Assembly: GCA_002423905.1 (NCBI GenBank)
Contig: DIVC01000090.1
Coordinates: 1-14,000 of the forward strand
Reading direction: 5' to 3'
Source of the DNA: Idiomarina sp. UBA6142
GTDB lineage: Bacteria; Pseudomonadota; Gammaproteobacteria; Enterobacterales; Alteromonadaceae
Length of the DNA stretch: 14,000 nucleotides
Shown: positions 7,303 through 14,000 of the stretch, one piece after another
How positions within the stretch are numbered: position 1 is the first letter of the stretch
Layout of the letters: every line of letters starts with the position of its first letter
The notes under the pieces: model-generated
What the model was told of the DNA's origin: nothing
Seen by the model: the letters and a program-made list of their open reading frames with translations, nothing else
The model's database searches: none
Made by a program: the position numbers and the translations under genes

Positions 7303-7345
7303 GTAGTCCGGGCTTTGTCCGACCAAAGTCGGCAATGCTCGGACT
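7303..7345 (+). repeat. REP-like imperfect palindrome beginning with GTAG
   Basis: Between htpG and adk, GTAG at 7303-7306 leads into a long hairpin. AGTCCGGGC (7305-7313) pairs with GCTCGGACT (7337-7345) with one G-U. Inside it, TTG and CCGAC pair with GTCGG and CAA around a CAAA loop, with one T-T mismatch and one bulged T. About 17 pairs form in 41 bases. There is no T-run after it, so it is not an intrinsic terminator. A 5' GTAG before an imperfect palindrome is the mark of many REP elements mobilised by RAYT transposases. Only one copy is in the window, so the repeat nature is inferred. It may also stabilise the 3' end of the htpG transcript. Confidence 0.5.
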
Positions 7346-7373
7346 TGTAATGGCGCCGCCTGCAAGGTAAAGT
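7345..7373 (+). promoter_or_regulatory. Weak candidate promoter for adk
   Basis: TTGTAA at 7345-7350 and TAAAGT at 7368-7373 have a 17-base spacer and match each consensus hexamer at 4 of 6 positions. The -35 box begins on the last base of the upstream hairpin. The call is tentative. Confidence 0.25.
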
Positions 7374-7377
7374 GCGC

Positions 7378-7391
7378 GTTGTTAAAACAAC
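7378..7391 (+). other. Inverted repeat in the adk leader
   Basis: GTTGTT, two bases (AA), then AACAAC form a 6-2-6 inverted repeat 28 bases before the adk ATG. It could be a regulator half-site pair or a chance palindrome. No known operator is recognised. Confidence 0.25.
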
Positions 7392-7401
7392 AGAACATTG
7401 A

Positions 7402-8064
<663 letters not shown>

Positions 8065-8098
8065 TCAGTAAGCACCCATAGCGATAACAGGTTCAATG

Positions 8099-8123
8099 AA
8101 GCCCACCTTGTGTGGGTTTTTTT
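8099..8123 (+). terminator. Rho-independent terminator after adk
   Basis: AAGCCCAC at 8099-8106, a five-base loop (CTTGT) and GTGGGTTT form an 8-bp stem with one G-U pair. Seven T's run from 8117 to 8123. This is a canonical intrinsic terminator 35 bases past the adk stop. Confidence 0.9.
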
Positions 8124-8128
8124 ATAAT
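8123..8128 (+). promoter_or_regulatory. Possible -10 box for the downstream operon
   Basis: A perfect TATAAT shares its first base with the last T of the adk terminator and lies 27 bases before the MAPEG-protein ATG. No convincing -35 hexamer exists at 15-18 bases upstream, since that stretch is the terminator stem. Some promoter is expected here because the terminator isolates the next genes from adk. Confidence 0.4.
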
Positions 8129-8154
8129 GGCACTGACACTGGATTGAGGTGGTT

Positions 8155-8556
8155 ATGGAACACATTGCGATTACTGGCTTATACGCCAGCTTACTGACTT
8201 TACTTTATTTTGTACTGTCCATCCGGATCATCAAATTACGCTGGCGTGATAAGGTACCACTGGGTATCGGTGAGTCGAAAGATCTCCATAAAGCGGTCCG
8301 AATTCACGCAAATTTTTCTGAATATACACCGCTGGTCTTGGTCTTGATGTTGATCATGGAAATCACCGGAGCCTCGACGCTGATGTTGCATAGTATCGGT
8401 GGTGGGTTCTTTATTGGTCGGGTATTGCATGCTATTGGTATCACCAAAACCGCAAAAACCTCGTGGATGCGCTTTGTCGGTATGCTCAGTACCTTCTTGG
8501 TGATGTTGATTGCCGCAGGTTACTTACTCGGTTACTTCATTGGTAGTCAGCTATGA
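8155..8556 (+). CDS. MAPEG-family membrane protein (YecN-like)
   Basis: This 133-aa integral membrane protein has about four hydrophobic helices (roughly residues 5-25, 58-72, 76-95 and 107-130). After helix 1 it has the MAPEG signature: R49, H51, N53, E56 and P59 in VRIHANFSEYTP. MAPEG proteins include glutathione transferases and leukotriene synthases; the bacterial YecN-like members are mostly uncharacterised, so activity should not be assumed. The ATG at 8155 has GAGG at 8146-8149, five bases upstream; a GTG two codons earlier overlaps that site. Its stop overlaps the next start as ATGA, so the hydrolase gene is translationally coupled. Confidence 0.9.
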   Translation: MEHIAITGLYASLLTLLYFVLSIRIIKLRWRDKVPLGIGESKDLHKAVRIHANFSEYTPLVLVLMLIMEITGASTLMLHSIGGGFFIGRVLHAIGITKTAKTSWMRFVGMLSTFLVMLIAAGYLLGYFIGSQL

Positions 8557-9368
8557 GTGAATTGGCAGGGGTGTATCGCAGCGGTGTAGCAGGTGCTACC
8601 CCGGTATTACTGCTGCACAGTTCACAAAGCAATAGTGCGCAATGGCGACAGTTGATCGCTGAGTTGCAAGCGAATTTTGCGGTGTTAGCGATTGACCTGC
8701 TTGGTTATGGCAATGCTCCTGCCGCTGCGGTTGAAAGCCCTGAAAGCTTTCGCTTTGCCGATGAATTGCCGCGTATTATAGCCGCTTTAGAGCAGGCGCA
8801 ATGGCAACAACCGGTGCACCTGGTGGGGCATTCGTATGGTGCTGCGTTAGCGCTCAAAATCGCCCTTGAACAACCCTTTGCGGTGGCCAGCTTGGCGGTG
8901 TTTGAGCCGGTCGCATTTCATATCCTTGATGCAGACGATAGCGGTCGTCAACAGATTGAGAGCATGGCGGGACAGATGGACCAATTACCGCCTGCAGAAG
9001 CGACTGCGCGTTTCGTTGATTATTGGAACAGCGAGGGTTTTTTCGCTCAACTACCTAGCCGGGTGCAACAATTAATGATTAGCCAGACCGCAAAGGTCAT
9101 CTGTGATTTTGCGGCGTTAATGGGTGAACCCCATAAAGCCACTGACTACGCCCAAGTGCACGTACCGGTGTTGATTTTGCAAGGTAAACACACCCAGCGG
9201 AGCGCCCAGCAAGTCGCTGCACGATTACTGCAGGTGTTGCCGCAGGTTGATACTGAGACCTTAGAATGCGGACACATGGGGCCGTTAACGCATGCCGAGC
9301 TGGTCAATCCGCTATTGTTACAGTTCCTGCACCAGCAACAACGCCAAGCCATTGGTGTAGACGGTTAA
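8553..9368 (+). CDS. Alpha/beta-fold hydrolase of unknown substrate
   Basis: This 271-aa cytoplasmic protein has an alpha/beta hydrolase fold. It shows LLLHSSQSNSAQW (oxyanion-hole region) at 19-31, IDLLGYG at 47-53, the nucleophile elbow GHSYG with S94 at 92-96, and the C-terminal catalytic histidine H241 in ECGHMGP. A helical cap lies between about 125 and 200. The usual acid after strand seven (G-x-x-D) is not where expected: the sequence there is LQGKHTQRS, with T214 in place of Asp. E118 in VFEPVAF, after strand six, could be the acid instead. The start overlaps the MAPEG gene by four bases. The substrate cannot be told from sequence. Confidence 0.85.
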   Translation: MSELAGVYRSGVAGATPVLLLHSSQSNSAQWRQLIAELQANFAVLAIDLLGYGNAPAAAVESPESFRFADELPRIIAALEQAQWQQPVHLVGHSYGAALALKIALEQPFAVASLAVFEPVAFHILDADDSGRQQIESMAGQMDQLPPAEATARFVDYWNSEGFFAQLPSRVQQLMISQTAKVICDFAALMGEPHKATDYAQVHVPVLILQGKHTQRSAQQVAARLLQVLPQVDTETLECGHMGPLTHAELVNPLLLQFLHQQQRQAIGVDG

Positions 9369-9381
9369 ACGGTCCGCTTTG

Positions 9382-10578
9382 ATGACGCACTATTCACCGC
9401 CCATCGGGCAATTTACCCGACTGCAACATAACTATTGTTATTTTGATAGTGCCGCCACCTGCTTGGTGCCTGAAGTGGTGTTACAACACTGGCTCGGGTT
9501 TTATCGAGATAGCCATGCCAGTGTGCATCGGAGTAGTCATGCTGCCAGCCGCGCGGCAACTTTATTGGTGGAACAAGCCCGTGCACAGATTGCGCAATTT
9601 ATTGGCGCTGACCCCAGTGACCTGTGTTTACCGCCTAGCACCACGGTGGCATTGAATATGGTCGCTGAGCAGTTGCCAATTGACTGGCAAGCGGGCGATG
9701 AAATTATTCTGAGTGTGGCCGAACATCATGCCAATTTACTACCGTGGCAGCGCTTAGCCGAGCGTCATCAGTTGACCCTAAAATGGCTTGAGTTCGATGT
9801 CCATAGTGGTACGTTGGTGAATGACTGGCAGCAGCTGTTCAGTGCCCGGACCAAGCTATTAGCTATCACCGCAGCGAGTAATCTGACTGGCGCCATCATG
9901 CCGCTGGCTGAGTTGTGTGCCGCTGCGCGTGAGGTCGGGGCACTTAGCGTGATTGATGCCGCCCAAGCAGCGGCTCATGTGCAGCTCGATGTGCAACAAT
10001 TAGGCTGCGATGTCTTGGTGTTTAGCGGCCACAAATGTTATGGCGTAACCGGTGCCGCAGGCTTATTTTTACAGCCACAACTGTGGCCACGGATGCAGCC
10101 GTGGCTGCGCGGTGGCGGGATGGTAGAGCAAGTAGGGCGTGAGCAGGCACAGTGGTTGGCGAGTATTCAGCGGTTTGAAGCCGGCAGCCCCGATAGCGCA
10201 GCCATTGTGACTTTTGCCGCAGCATTGCGCTGGTTAGCCGAGCAACAGGCTGCGGGCTTGCATCCGTACCTAGCTGATTTACGTCAGCAATTAGTGCAGG
10301 GTTTACAGCAGCGTGAGTGGCTGCGGGTGCTTCCCAGTGGTGGCGCAGCCACGCCGCTGGTGAGCTTTTACAGCCCGCAAATCCACGCCTATGATTTGGC
10401 GTTGTGGTTGGATGCGGCTGATATTGCAGTACGTGCTGGCAGCCACTGTGCGCAGCCATTTCTGCAGCATTTCGGCTTAGAAAGTGTGGTACGGGTATCG
10501 CTTGGGGCGTACAATACCGCGCAACAAATTCAGCGCTTGTTGAGCGAACTTGATCAAGCTCACGCGCTATTGGCATAA
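9382..10578 (+). CDS. csdA: Cysteine desulfurase, CsdA/SufS (group II) type
   Basis: This 398-aa PLP enzyme removes sulfur from cysteine as a persulfide, for iron-sulfur clusters or other sulfur transfer. Key residues are visible: H116 in EHHAN, which stacks on PLP; D192 in IDAAQ; the PLP lysine K218 in FSGHK; GSPDSA at 269-274; and the persulfide cysteine C356 in RAGSHCAQP, the short-loop group II form. R371 in VVRVSLGAYNT fits the substrate-binding arginine. I chose the ATG at 9382 over the adjacent TTG at 9379. No strong ribosome site precedes it; it follows the hydrolase stop by 13 bases, so coupling is likely. SufS is the close alternative name. There is no sufBCD and no sufE/csdE beside it, which favours a CsdA label without proving it. 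Confidence 0.9.
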   Translation: MTHYSPPIGQFTRLQHNYCYFDSAATCLVPEVVLQHWLGFYRDSHASVHRSSHAASRAATLLVEQARAQIAQFIGADPSDLCLPPSTTVALNMVAEQLPIDWQAGDEIILSVAEHHANLLPWQRLAERHQLTLKWLEFDVHSGTLVNDWQQLFSARTKLLAITAASNLTGAIMPLAELCAAAREVGALSVIDAAQAAAHVQLDVQQLGCDVLVFSGHKCYGVTGAAGLFLQPQLWPRMQPWLRGGGMVEQVGREQAQWLASIQRFEAGSPDSAAIVTFAAALRWLAEQQAAGLHPYLADLRQQLVQGLQQREWLRVLPSGGAATPLVSFYSPQIHAYDLALWLDAADIAVRAGSHCAQPFLQHFGLESVVRVSLGAYNTAQQIQRLLSELDQAHALLA

Positions 10579-10595
10579 ATTCGGAGTACTTTGTC

Positions 10596-11984
10596 ATGAC
10601 AGCGCGCACGGTGTGGTGGCCAGAGTCAGTCAAACTGGCTAAGCTCACTGGGCCGATTTTAGTAGCCCAGCTCACGCAAATTTTGATGAGTGTGGTGGAT
10701 ACGCTGATGGCCGGTAGTGTGAGTCCGCTGGATCTGGCCGCGGTCTCGGTAGGCGGCAGCGTCTGGATCCCATCAACGTTGCTGATGTTTGGTTTAGCCA
10801 TGGCATTAGCACCCATTATTTCTCACTTCGACGGTGCCGGTAAACGCTCTAGTGTCGCTAATATGGTGCAACAGGGGCTGTATGCCTGTGCCATCGGCGG
10901 GTTGCTCAGCCTCGCGGTGGTATTGTTAGCACCGAGTATTTTAATCGCCATGGAAGTCGCCGATGATTTCCGCACCATTACGTTGGATTATCTGTTCTAT
11001 ATTGCCTTCGGCATTCCGGCATTGGTGCTGTACATGGTGTTGCGCAACTTCTGCGAAGGGTTGTCACACACTATGCCATCACTGGTGATTGGTGTGATTG
11101 GTTTACTGGTCAATATTCCGGTGAATTATATTTTCATTCATGGCCTGTATGGCATGCCGGAGTTAGGTGGTGCTGGTTGCGGGTTGGCTTCAGCGATTGT
11201 TTATTGGGTAGCAGCACTGAGTTTGCTGGGCTATGTGATTTGCGGCAAACGCTTCAAAAAAATGGCGGTGTTCAGTCATTTTTATGCACCCAACTGGGAT
11301 GATATCTGGTATGTCATTCGGCTTGGTTTCCCAATTGCTACCTCACTATTTTTCGAAGTCAGCTTGTTTGCTGCCGCGGCATTAGTGATCGCGCCATTGG
11401 GGGCAAATGTGGTGGCGAGCCATCAAATTGCGATGAATATTTCTAGCTTGGTCTACATGGTGCCGCTAAGCATTGCTATGGCGGTGACCTTGCGGGTTGG
11501 GTTCGCCTTGGGGGCTGGCAATTCTGCTTATGCTATGCTCAATCATCGCCTCGCCTGCTGGTATGGGCTTACTTTTGCTACGGTCAACGGTCTGCTGATG
11601 TATCTCGGCGGTGCATGGCTGGCGAGTTTGTATACTAGCGATGCCGAGGTGATTGAACTAGCCGCGACATTGATGGGGTTGGCGGCAATTTTCACTATTT
11701 CCGATAGCTATCAAGTGATCACCATGGGCACCTTGCGTGGTTACAAAGACACCAAAGCCACCATGATCTTGACCTTTATTTCGTATTGGCCGCTCGGCTT
11801 AACGCTGGGTATTTTGTTATCCCGTACCGATTATTTGCTACCAGCGATTGGTGCTGCTGGTATGTGGGTTGGCTTTATCGTTGGTTTAACCGTGGCGGCT
11901 ATTTTATTGAGCTGGCGGCTCAAGATTATCAGCCGCCGTTATGCTCGCCAACATGCTGAACAGACTGTTACTGAGCTGCTGTAG
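10596..11984 (+). CDS. norM: MATE-family multidrug/Na+ antiporter, NorM type
   Basis: This 462-aa inner-membrane exporter has about twelve hydrophobic segments in two six-helix halves, the same length as Vibrio cholerae NorM (461 aa). The cation-binding acids line up with those of NorM: D35 in VVDTLMAG, E254 in LFFEVSLF and D370 in TISDSYQV. Other matches are the N-terminal LTGPILVAQL, GLSHTMPSLVIGVIGLLVNIP and MGTLRGYKDTK. It should exchange cationic drugs for Na+ or H+; the actual substrate is unknown. The start has GGAG at 10583-10586, nine bases upstream, and the gene follows the cysteine desulfurase by 17 bases in an apparent operon. Its last 17 bases overlap the end of hisIE on the other strand. 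Confidence 0.93.
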   Translation: MTARTVWWPESVKLAKLTGPILVAQLTQILMSVVDTLMAGSVSPLDLAAVSVGGSVWIPSTLLMFGLAMALAPIISHFDGAGKRSSVANMVQQGLYACAIGGLLSLAVVLLAPSILIAMEVADDFRTITLDYLFYIAFGIPALVLYMVLRNFCEGLSHTMPSLVIGVIGLLVNIPVNYIFIHGLYGMPELGGAGCGLASAIVYWVAALSLLGYVICGKRFKKMAVFSHFYAPNWDDIWYVIRLGFPIATSLFFEVSLFAAAALVIAPLGANVVASHQIAMNISSLVYMVPLSIAMAVTLRVGFALGAGNSAYAMLNHRLACWYGLTFATVNGLLMYLGGAWLASLYTSDAEVIELAATLMGLAAIFTISDSYQVITMGTLRGYKDTKATMILTFISYWPLGLTLGILLSRTDYLLPAIGAAGMWVGFIVGLTVAAILLSWRLKIISRRYARQHAEQTVTELL

Positions 11985-12618
11985 CCGTGGCCTTAGCTTT
12001 GGCTTCGCGCGCTGCGAGCACGGCCAGTACATCGCTTAATTGTCGGTCACGGCTGGCCAACACTGTGAGCAGGTGAAAGAGCAGATCAGCGCTCTCATTG
12101 AGCAGCTCTTGGTCATCGCCAGCCACTGCCGCCAGCGCTACTTCTACCCCTTCTTCGCCTACTTTTTGGGCAATACGCTTAATACCTTGAGCAAATAACT
12201 GAGCGGTATAGCTAGTCGCTGGGTCAGCCTGTTTGCGCGCCCTAATAGTCTGTTCTAAACGGCTGAGTAATGCTGCTGCTTGGCTATCATCGGCCACGTG
12301 AAAACAACTGTCACAGCCGGTATGACAGGTCGGCCCAGTTGGCAAGGCTAACAGGAGCAAGCTATCGTGGTCACAGTCAGTGTGAGCACTGTGCAAGCTC
12401 AAGGTGTGACCAGAGCTTTCGCCCTTGGTCCACAAACGCTGTTTACTGCGGCTATAAAAAGTGACTTGCCCAGTGGTTAAGGTATGCTCCAGTGCAGCAC
12501 GATTCATGTAGCCTTGCATCAGTACCAGCCCGGTTAAGGTGTGCTGAACTATCGCTGGGAGTAAGCCGTCGGCTTTGCCGAAATCGAGCTGGTCAAGCGC
12601 GCTTAGAGTAATATTCAT
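11968..12618 (-). CDS. hisI: HisIE: phosphoribosyl-AMP cyclohydrolase / phosphoribosyl-ATP pyrophosphatase
   Basis: This 216-aa bifunctional enzyme (E. coli HisI is 203 aa) performs steps two and three of histidine synthesis. The N-terminal cyclohydrolase domain has FYSRSKQRLWTKGE and SSGH at 54-71, the metal-binding DCDHD at 81-85 and the zinc-binding C98, H99 and C102. The C-terminal pyrophosphohydrolase domain (about 117-205) has SYTAQLFAQG, the acidic cluster E155, E156, E159 in KVGEEGVEV, and NESADLLFHL. The start has AGGA 8 bases upstream, overlapping the hisF stop; the genes are 9 bases apart. The last dozen residues are a low-complexity Ala/Lys/Thr tail overlapping the MATE gene. It is probably the last gene of the his operon, since the opposite-strand gene follows. 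Confidence 0.97.
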   Translation of the reverse strand: MNITLSALDQLDFGKADGLLPAIVQHTLTGLVLMQGYMNRAALEHTLTTGQVTFYSRSKQRLWTKGESSGHTLSLHSAHTDCDHDSLLLLALPTGPTCHTGCDSCFHVADDSQAAALLSRLEQTIRARKQADPATSYTAQLFAQGIKRIAQKVGEEGVEVALAAVAGDDQELLNESADLLFHLLTVLASRDRQLSDVLAVLAAREAKAKATATAAQ

Positions 12619-12627
12619 GTCATAATC

Positions 12628-13419
12628 CTATGGCGTCGCCGTTGCTATGGGGCGCATGGCAATATGTTGCTGGGCGAGGTAGCTTTTTAATGCGCCAATA
12701 TCAATGATAGCCTTGTGAAACACCGAGGCGGCTAATGCGCCATCGACCTTAGCTTGCAAAAATACGTTGGCAAAGTGCTCCATGCTACCAGCTCCACCGG
12801 AGGCAATCAGCGGTACTGGACAGATGTCGCGCATCTGGCTCAATTGATCAATATCATAGCCGCTGCGCACGCCATCTTGATTCATACAGTTTAAGACAAT
12901 CTCGCCGGCGCCGCGTGCCACCACCTCTTGCAACCAGTCAGCCGTTTGCCAGTGAGTTTTCTGGGTACGACTCTCATCGCCGGTGAATTGAAATACCTCA
13001 AAGCGCCCATTTTCGGCGTTATAGAAGCTGTCGATGCCAATCACAATGCATTGTTGGCCAAATTCATCCACCAGCCGATCAATTAAACTCGGGTCACGTA
13101 AGGCCGGCGAGTTCAGCGAAATTTTATCGGCCCCCATGGCGAGAATTTCGCGGGCTTGGGCAACACTGCTAATGCCACCGGCCACGGTAAAGGGAATATC
13201 TATCAGCCGGGCAATACGTTCGACCCATGACTTGTCCACTACCCGAGCATCACTCGAAGCGGTAATATCATAAAAAACCAGTTCGTCAGCTCCAGCGGCA
13301 GCATAGCGTGCGGCCAAAGGTTCAATGGCGCCGATCACTTCGTGATTACGAAACTGAACACCTTTCACCACTTCGCCATTGCGGACATCCAGGCAAGGAA
13401 TTATGCGACGGGCCAGCAT
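12628..13419 (-). CDS. hisF: HisF, imidazole glycerol phosphate synthase cyclase subunit
   Basis: This 263-aa TIM-barrel enzyme works with the HisH glutaminase to turn PRFAR and ammonia into imidazole glycerol phosphate and AICAR. Both catalytic aspartates are present: D11 in [10 protein letters not shown] and D130 in IVIGIDSF. The phosphate-binding segments VAGGIS at 79-84 and ASGGAGS also stand out. It is about five residues longer than E. coli HisF at the C-terminus (MRPIATATP). The ATG overlaps the hisA 3' end by 19 bases, and its strong GGAGG lies inside hisA, 7 bases upstream, so the pair is coupled. HisH would be expected upstream of hisA, outside the window. Confidence 0.97.
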   Translation of the reverse strand: MLARRIIPCLDVRNGEVVKGVQFRNHEVIGAIEPLAARYAAAGADELVFYDITASSDARVVDKSWVERIARLIDIPFTVAGGISSVAQAREILAMGADKISLNSPALRDPSLIDRLVDEFGQQCIVIGIDSFYNAENGRFEVFQFTGDESRTQKTHWQTADWLQEVVARGAGEIVLNCMNQDGVRSGYDIDQLSQMRDICPVPLIASGGAGSMEHFANVFLQAKVDGALAASVFHKAIIDIGALKSYLAQQHIAMRPIATATP

Positions 13420-14000
13420 GCGAGTGCCTCCTCAAGGGTGAATTTACCGGTTAGCAGGGCTTTGCCTAAGATCGCAGCGTCACAATTAACTGCTTGTAAT
13501 TGGCGCAGGTCGTCTAAGCTGGCGATGCCACCAGAGGCTTGCACAATCAGTTGTGGATAGCGCTGTTTCAGTGCTCCGTAGAGTGCCACGTTACTACCGG
13601 TTAGCATGCCATCACGACTGATATCGGTGCATAATACATGGCGCAAGCCGTCCACGGCAAAGGTTTCAATCAGTTGATGCAGGGTTAGGGTCGAGGTTTC
13701 TTGCCAACCATGTGTAGCAACATAGGCCTGACCGTCGCTGGCAATATGGACATCGAGTGCGAGCACAATAGCATCAGGGCCGTAATCATTAAGCCAGGCC
13801 TGCACCAGTTGCGGTTGCTTGACCGCTAGTGAGCCAATTACCGCACGTTTCACGCCAGCTTCAAATAACTGTTCAAGATCAGCACGGCTACGCAAACCGC
13901 CACCAACTTGGACAGTCATCGTAGTGCTTGCGGTGATACGTCCTAGGAGCTCGATTTGGCGTTTAGCCGGGTCGCGGGCACCGTCCAAGTCGACCACGTG
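13401..14000 (-). CDS. hisA: HisA, ProFAR isomerase (5' end beyond the window)
   Basis: The last 199 residues of HisA are visible. It isomerises ProFAR to PRFAR, the step before HisF. The frame enters the window as [11 protein letters not shown], equivalent to about residue 45 of the family, and stays open to TAA at 13401-13403; the true start lies beyond base 14000. Recognised parts are [19 protein letters not shown] with the second catalytic aspartate, [20 protein letters not shown] and the C-terminal [14 protein letters not shown]. The first catalytic aspartate, near the N-terminus, is outside the window. Confidence 0.96.
   Translation of the reverse strand, partial: HVVDLDGARDPAKRQIELLGRITASTTMTVQVGGGLRSRADLEQLFEAGVKRAVIGSLAVKQPQLVQAWLNDYGPDAIVLALDVHIASDGQAYVATHGWQETSTLTLHQLIETFAVDGLRHVLCTDISRDGMLTGSNVALYGALKQRYPQLIVQASGGIASLDDLRQLQAVNCDAAILGKALLTGKFTLEEALACWPVA

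Noticed and set aside
10022..10816. Long open frame (264 codons) on the minus strand across the desulfurase/MATE junction
   Set aside because: It is antisense to two clear family proteins, has no recognisable domain or ribosome site, and its composition fits a shadow frame.
11914..11937. GGCGGCT / AGCCGCC stem with a 10-base loop near the end of the MATE gene
   Set aside because: It lies within coding sequence and lacks a T-run on either strand, so it is not supported as a terminator; probably a chance result of Ser/Arg/Leu codons.

Overview
The window looks like chromosomal housekeeping DNA from a marine-type gammaproteobacterium. The evidence is the gene order dnaX-ybaB-recR-htpG-adk (as in Escherichia coli), close matches to the enterobacterial family members (Adk of 214 aa, YbaB of 110 aa), a his operon ending hisA-hisF-hisIE, and a base composition near 50% GC by eye. 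Alteromonadales, perhaps Idiomarinaceae, is my best guess; it comes from the overall look of the genes, not from a search. No phage, insertion sequence, CRISPR array, tRNA or rRNA is visible. Genes are tightly packed, and no gene-free stretch exceeds 140 bases.

Layout. (1) Bases 1-1627 hold the end of a RiPP metallophore operon of the Hvf/Buf type: the last 13 codons of a precursor with two EGKCG motifs, the MNIO (DUF692) iron enzyme HvfB and its partner HvfC. All are overlapped and read rightward. (2) Bases 1610-2221 hold a likely promoter, a 41-aa single-pass membrane protein that a length-filtered gene caller would miss, and a receiver-only response regulator. (3) Bases 2267-5271 hold dnaX (tau, with a long Pro/Glu/Gln linker containing a 72-bp tandem duplication), ybaB and recR. 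(4) Bases 5303-8064 hold htpG, preceded by a near-perfect sigma-32 promoter, then a REP-like hairpin beginning with GTAG, then adk. A clear intrinsic terminator follows adk. (5) Bases 8155-11984 hold a second rightward run: MAPEG membrane protein, alpha/beta hydrolase, CsdA/SufS-type cysteine desulfurase and a NorM-type MATE exporter. This run occupies the place where hemH sits in E. coli. (6) Bases 11968-14000 hold the 3' end of the histidine operon, leftward: hisA (5' end beyond the window), hisF and hisIE. It overlaps the end of the MATE gene tail to tail by 17 bases.

How the genes work together. HvfA/B/C make a copper-binding modified peptide. DnaX, YbaB and RecR serve replication and recombinational repair. 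HtpG and Adk are a chaperone and the adenylate balance enzyme. HisA, HisF and HisIE carry out steps two to five of histidine synthesis, HisF together with HisH, which is not in the window. The most promising points for a second look are the RiPP operon at the left edge, the unrecognised 41-aa protein coupled to a lone receiver, the GTAG hairpin, and the dnaX linker with its A-tract. I found no convincing previously undescribed multi-gene system: nearly every gene belongs to a known family.
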